From positions 123,496 to 187,495 of the forward strand of contig NZ_BMOP01000004.1 in assembly GCF_014647135.1 (NCBI RefSeq): 64,000 nucleotides of DNA, written 5' to 3'. The notes beneath the pieces were generated by a model. The model was not told the origin of the DNA, ran no database searches, and was given only the letters and a program-made list of their open reading frames with translations. Source of the DNA: Shewanella xiamenensis. GTDB taxonomy: Bacteria > Pseudomonadota > Gammaproteobacteria > Enterobacterales > Shewanellaceae. The stretch's first letter is position 1, and each line of letters opens with the position of its first letter. Of this stretch, positions 58,542-64,000 are shown in pieces. The translations under genes were made by a program, and so were the position numbers.

Positions 58542-59849
<1,308 letters not shown>

Positions 59850-60013
59850 TTAAGTTTAAAAGAGAAAAGAAAAAACCAATACCAATGGGAATTAACAGAT
59901 GTAGAGTACGACCAAAATCTTTAAATTCCGTTTACTATTTCCGTCTATACGCATGTCGTTTATACACATGGGTATGAGTTTTGACTCATGTTTACGCGGC
60001 CTGAGTGTAACAA

Positions 60014-60045
60014 AAGGCCGGGCCCACTGTCGCGGGTCCGGCCTT
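60014..60045. terminator. Rho-independent terminator after pyrG
   Basis: A 12-bp GC-rich stem (AAGGCCGGGCCC with GGGTCCGGCCTT, one G-T pair) and an 8-base loop, directly after the pyrG stop, with a short T run on the minus strand. Confidence 0.82.
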
Positions 60046-60050
60046 AAAAT

Positions 60051-61739
<1,689 letters not shown>

Positions 61740-61807
61740 CTAGGACGGGGCAGTAGTATACCAAAGGTGTTGCCATTCGACAAACACCAATCCGGATAAT
61801 TTGCCCT

Positions 61808-62746
61808 TTATCTTGGCTCGCCCTGTTTAACCTTATCCCAGTAGGCATCTAACTCTTCTAAGCTATGTTCTTCTAATACTTTATTATTTTGTCTTGCAAA
61901 TGCCTCTACACCTTTAAAACGGCGCTCAAATTTAACATTGGCTTGGCGCAGCGCTTGTTCTGGGTCCACCTTTAAATGGCGCGCCAAATTCACCACCGCA
62001 AAAAATAAGTCACCCATTTCGGCCTGCACTTTGGCTTGGTCGAGCGTTGGCTGGTTCACCTCCGCCAGCACTTCCTCAATTTCCTCATGGATTTTTGCCA
62101 CAACTGGCTCAAGCTCAGGCCAATCGAACCCAACGCGCGCGACCCGCTGCTGAATTTTGATAGAACGGGATAACGCTGGCTGTGCGCGCGGAATATCATC
62201 CAGCACAGAAACCTCGCTTGGTGAAGTCACCCCAGCCGCTAATGCCTTTTGTTCACGCTCGCTGGCTTTGATTGCTTCCCAATTGGCCTTCATCTGCTGA
62301 CTACTGGCATCGGCCTCAAACGCGGCTTCACCAAATACATGGGGATGACGGCGGGTGAGTTTGTCGGTGATTTTATTGACGACAGTGCTGAAATCGAACC
62401 TGCCCTGCTCTTTACCTAGCTGGCAATAAAATACCACTTGGAATAATAAATCGCCGAGTTCATCGGGTAATTCGTCTAGGGCTAAACGTTCAATCGTGTC
62501 GGCCACTTCATAGGCCTCTTCGAGGGTAAAAGGCACTATGGTTTGAAAGGTCTGCGCCTTATCCCAAGGACAACCCGTTTGCGGATCGCGCAGCTTCGCC
62601 ATAATCTTCAGTAGCGGCGCAACATCGGTTGCAGAAAGTGCTGTTGCGGGAAGCTCGTTTGGTGATGGCACTTTTGAAGAAGGTTCTTTGGTTGATAGCT
62701 CTGTTGCTGAAAGCTCAGTAGTAGAAGGCGTGGTATGGGAAGTCAT
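61808..62746 (-). CDS. mazG: Nucleoside triphosphate pyrophosphohydrolase MazG, with N-terminal repeat extension
   Basis: A 312-aa MazG with two NTP-PPase repeats: CPWDKAQTFQTIVPFTLEEAYEV with DELPDELGDLLFQVVFY, and the C-terminal one with EEIEEVLAE and QAEMGDLFFAVVNLAR. It hydrolyses (d)NTPs to NMP and PPi. The E. coli enzyme begins about 40 residues later; here residues 11-40 are six pentads (ELSAT, ELSTK, EPSSK, VPSPN, ELPAT, ALSAT), encoded by a degenerate 15-bp tandem repeat at 62627-62716. That segment is Ser/Thr-rich and probably disordered. A later start is not obvious, so I keep the first ATG. Confidence 0.93.
   Translation of the reverse strand: MTSHTTPSTTELSATELSTKEPSSKVPSPNELPATALSATDVAPLLKIMAKLRDPQTGCPWDKAQTFQTIVPFTLEEAYEVADTIERLALDELPDELGDLLFQVVFYCQLGKEQGRFDFSTVVNKITDKLTRRHPHVFGEAAFEADASSQQMKANWEAIKASEREQKALAAGVTSPSEVSVLDDIPRAQPALSRSIKIQQRVARVGFDWPELEPVVAKIHEEIEEVLAEVNQPTLDQAKVQAEMGDLFFAVVNLARHLKVDPEQALRQANVKFERRFKGVEAFARQNNKVLEEHSLEELDAYWDKVKQGEPR
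62627..62716 (-). repeat. Six-copy 15-bp in-frame repeat in mazG
   Basis: Six 15-bp units on the coding strand (first GAGCTTTCAGCAACA, last GCACTTTCTGCAACC) encode pentads ELSAT to ALSAT. Units vary at several positions, so it is an old or selected repeat. Confidence 0.7.
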
Positions 62747-63176
62747 GCAGATATCCTTTCAAGAGAGTCGACACAGGTGCAGGATGCGTAAACAGGAATA
62801 CACTCAAGCTGAGTCGCAACTAAGGCTGTAATAAGGGCAATAAAGCGCTAATGATAAAGTAGCCAAGCTCAAAGTGCTATTTTGCGTCTGAGATTAGGTT
62901 TTAGTGAAGAAGATATGCCCATCCGAACTTTCAAAAACCAGCCAATACGCCTACCAAGATAGTGATGTGATGGACGCCTCAGCTTGCTGTATTATGCTAA
63001 GCTTGAAGCTAACAAATAGTTCAGGAGGTTTCCATCACATCACTATAGAATCTTGACTGGTTAACATCTGGTTAATCCACCCTGTTGTCATCTGCATGTC
63101 ACTTAAGCTTCATCATTCAGTCAAAGCCCGTCACTAATCTCTAAGGCAGTCAACAGCCGCATAGGGTGAATATGAG
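62747..63176. other. Intergenic region with a long-range inverted repeat
   Basis: 430 bp between divergent mazG and the metallophosphatase gene. It contains the inverted repeat at 62960-63045 (entered separately). No open frame is supported. Confidence 0.6.
62960..63045. repeat. Inverted repeat with 14-bp perfect ends
   Basis: TAGTGATGTGATGG (62960-62973) and CCATCACATCACTA (63032-63045) are exact complements 58 bp apart. Partial complementarity continues outward (AACCAGCCAA near 62937 with TTGACTGGTT near 63053) for about 40 bp per arm. The span could form a cruciform, a long hairpin RNA, or be the remains of a small mobile element. Confidence 0.6.
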
Positions 63177-64000
63177 ATGACTGGAGCTAATTACAGGGGA
63201 CTTGATCGCACGCTTATCGACGCACTTAAGACTCCCCGCAACTCTTCCCGTAACACTCCTTCCAACTCTTCCGACAATGCTCCATCCAGTGTTTACGACA
63301 CTTCCTTCTCAACCCCACATATTGCCAACGCCAGCAACGCCGCAAATAACCAAACCATCACAGTCAACGCCCTTTGGCTATCGGATATCCATCTCGGTTG
63401 TAAGGATTGCAAAGCCGACTATCTGTTAAGCCTATTAAATACAGTGCGTTGTCAGCACTTGTATCTGGTCGGCGATATTGTGGATTTATGGGCGCTCAAA
63501 CGCCGCCTGCACTGGCCCGAGAGCCACAATAAGGTATTGCAAAAGCTGATTGAACTGGCACAAAACGGCACTCAGGTGATGTATCTGCCGGGTAACCATG
63601 ATGAGCTAATCAAGCCCTATGCAGAGCTTACGCTACTAAACATCAAGATTGCTCGCCAACATATTCATCAGGGAATTGGCGGCCACAAACTATTAATGCT
63701 GCATGGCGATCAGTTCGATGCCGATGTTTGCGTTGGCCGCTTCTACGCCATCTTGGGCGATCATCTCTACGACTTGTTGCTATTCCTCAACCGCAATCTC
63801 CATCGCCTGCGAGAGCGTTTAGGCTACCCGTATTGGTCACTCGCCAGCTATATCAAATCCCGCGTTGGCAAGGCGCAGACGGCTATCGCCCGTTTTCGCC
63901 AGGCCGTAGTGAATTATGCGCAGCACTATGATGTGGACGGCGTGATCTGCGGCCATATCCACCAGCCAGAGCTATCGATTCACGCTCGAGATAACCAATA
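63177..64000 (+). CDS. Metallophosphatase, UDP-2,3-diacylglucosamine-diphosphatase-like (3' end outside window)
   Basis: The frame runs from ATG 63177 to the window edge (274 codons). Calcineurin-type motifs follow in order: LWLSDIHLGC (about residue 64-73), GDIVDLW, LPGNHDE, HGDQFD, and CGHIHQPE near the end. This set is typical of LpxH-like UDP-diacylglucosamine hydrolases, but the closest group I recall is a distinct LpxH-type family annotated as UDP-2,3-diacylglucosamine pyrophosphatase homologue, so the substrate is uncertain. The first ~60 residues are a low-complexity extension; residues 22-37 are a 4-residue repeat (NSSR, NTPS, NSSD, NAPS), DNA 63240-63287. Confidence 0.8.
   Translation, partial: MTGANYRGLDRTLIDALKTPRNSSRNTPSNSSDNAPSSVYDTSFSTPHIANASNAANNQTITVNALWLSDIHLGCKDCKADYLLSLLNTVRCQHLYLVGDIVDLWALKRRLHWPESHNKVLQKLIELAQNGTQVMYLPGNHDELIKPYAELTLLNIKIARQHIHQGIGGHKLLMLHGDQFDADVCVGRFYAILGDHLYDLLLFLNRNLHRLRERLGYPYWSLASYIKSRVGKAQTAIARFRQAVVNYAQHYDVDGVICGHIHQPELSIHARDNQ

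Overview
The window is a stretch of gammaproteobacterial chromosome that I assign to Shewanella, close to the S. oneidensis group. The grounds are the gene order alaS-recX-recA-mutS and rpoS-nlpD-pcm-surE-truD-ispF-ispD-ftsB-eno-pyrG-mazG, the density of chemotaxis, PAS/GGDEF/EAL and c-/b-type cytochrome genes, a Shewanella/Colwellia-type small orphan protein, and about 46-48 % GC by eye. Most of it is ordinary core genome. The unusual parts are a broken recA and two copies of a small mobile element.

Layout. 1-11.7 kb: a truncated MerR/LitR-type regulator and a DUF523/DUF1722 gene behind paired TGTACA boxes, a DEAD-box helicase, a PAS-GGDEF-EAL c-di-GMP protein, a Lon-like protease, and an old-yellow-enzyme gene divergent from its TetR regulator across three palindromes. 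11.7-20 kb: two chemoreceptors, a YebC-family protein, a DesK-type histidine kinase with its NarL-type regulator, and the hibernation factor Hpf. 20-28 kb: a Fur-boxed DUF3649/PepSY/DUF3325 operon, an OsmC protein, a tricorn-like periplasmic protease and a solute-binding protein. 28-33 kb: the thrLABC operon with a threonine/isoleucine attenuator. 33-38 kb: slyD, a small membrane protein, trpR, a cytochrome c' convergent with a cytochrome b561, raiA, and a 1.2-kb gene-poor gap that may encode a small RNA. 38-44.8 kb: holC-valS, an eight-gene tRNA array (six Arg-ACG, two Ser-GCT), csrA and lysC. 44.8-52 kb: alaS, recX, recA, mutS. 52-64 kb: the rpoS to mazG block and the start of a metallophosphatase gene.

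Main observations. (1) recA lacks three internal segments inferred at about 33, 32 and 198 bp. The second shifts the frame, and together they remove the catalytic glutamate region and both DNA-binding loops, yet the LexA box and the rest of the gene are well preserved. (2) Two copies of a ~264-bp TA-flanked terminal-inverted-repeat element (27826-28088 and 47704-47967) lie at the 3' ends of thrC and recX. In both, the reconstructed empty site had a TAA stop that the element end converts to TAG. Their 80-bp cores are inverted relative to the arms. (3) recX has no ATG/GTG/TTG start in its expected position and probably starts at a CTG overlapping the recA stop. (4) mazG and the adjacent phosphatase gene both carry short in-frame tandem repeats at their N-termini.

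All calls come from reading the sequence and recalled family knowledge. No search was run, so orthology statements and deletion sizes are inferences.
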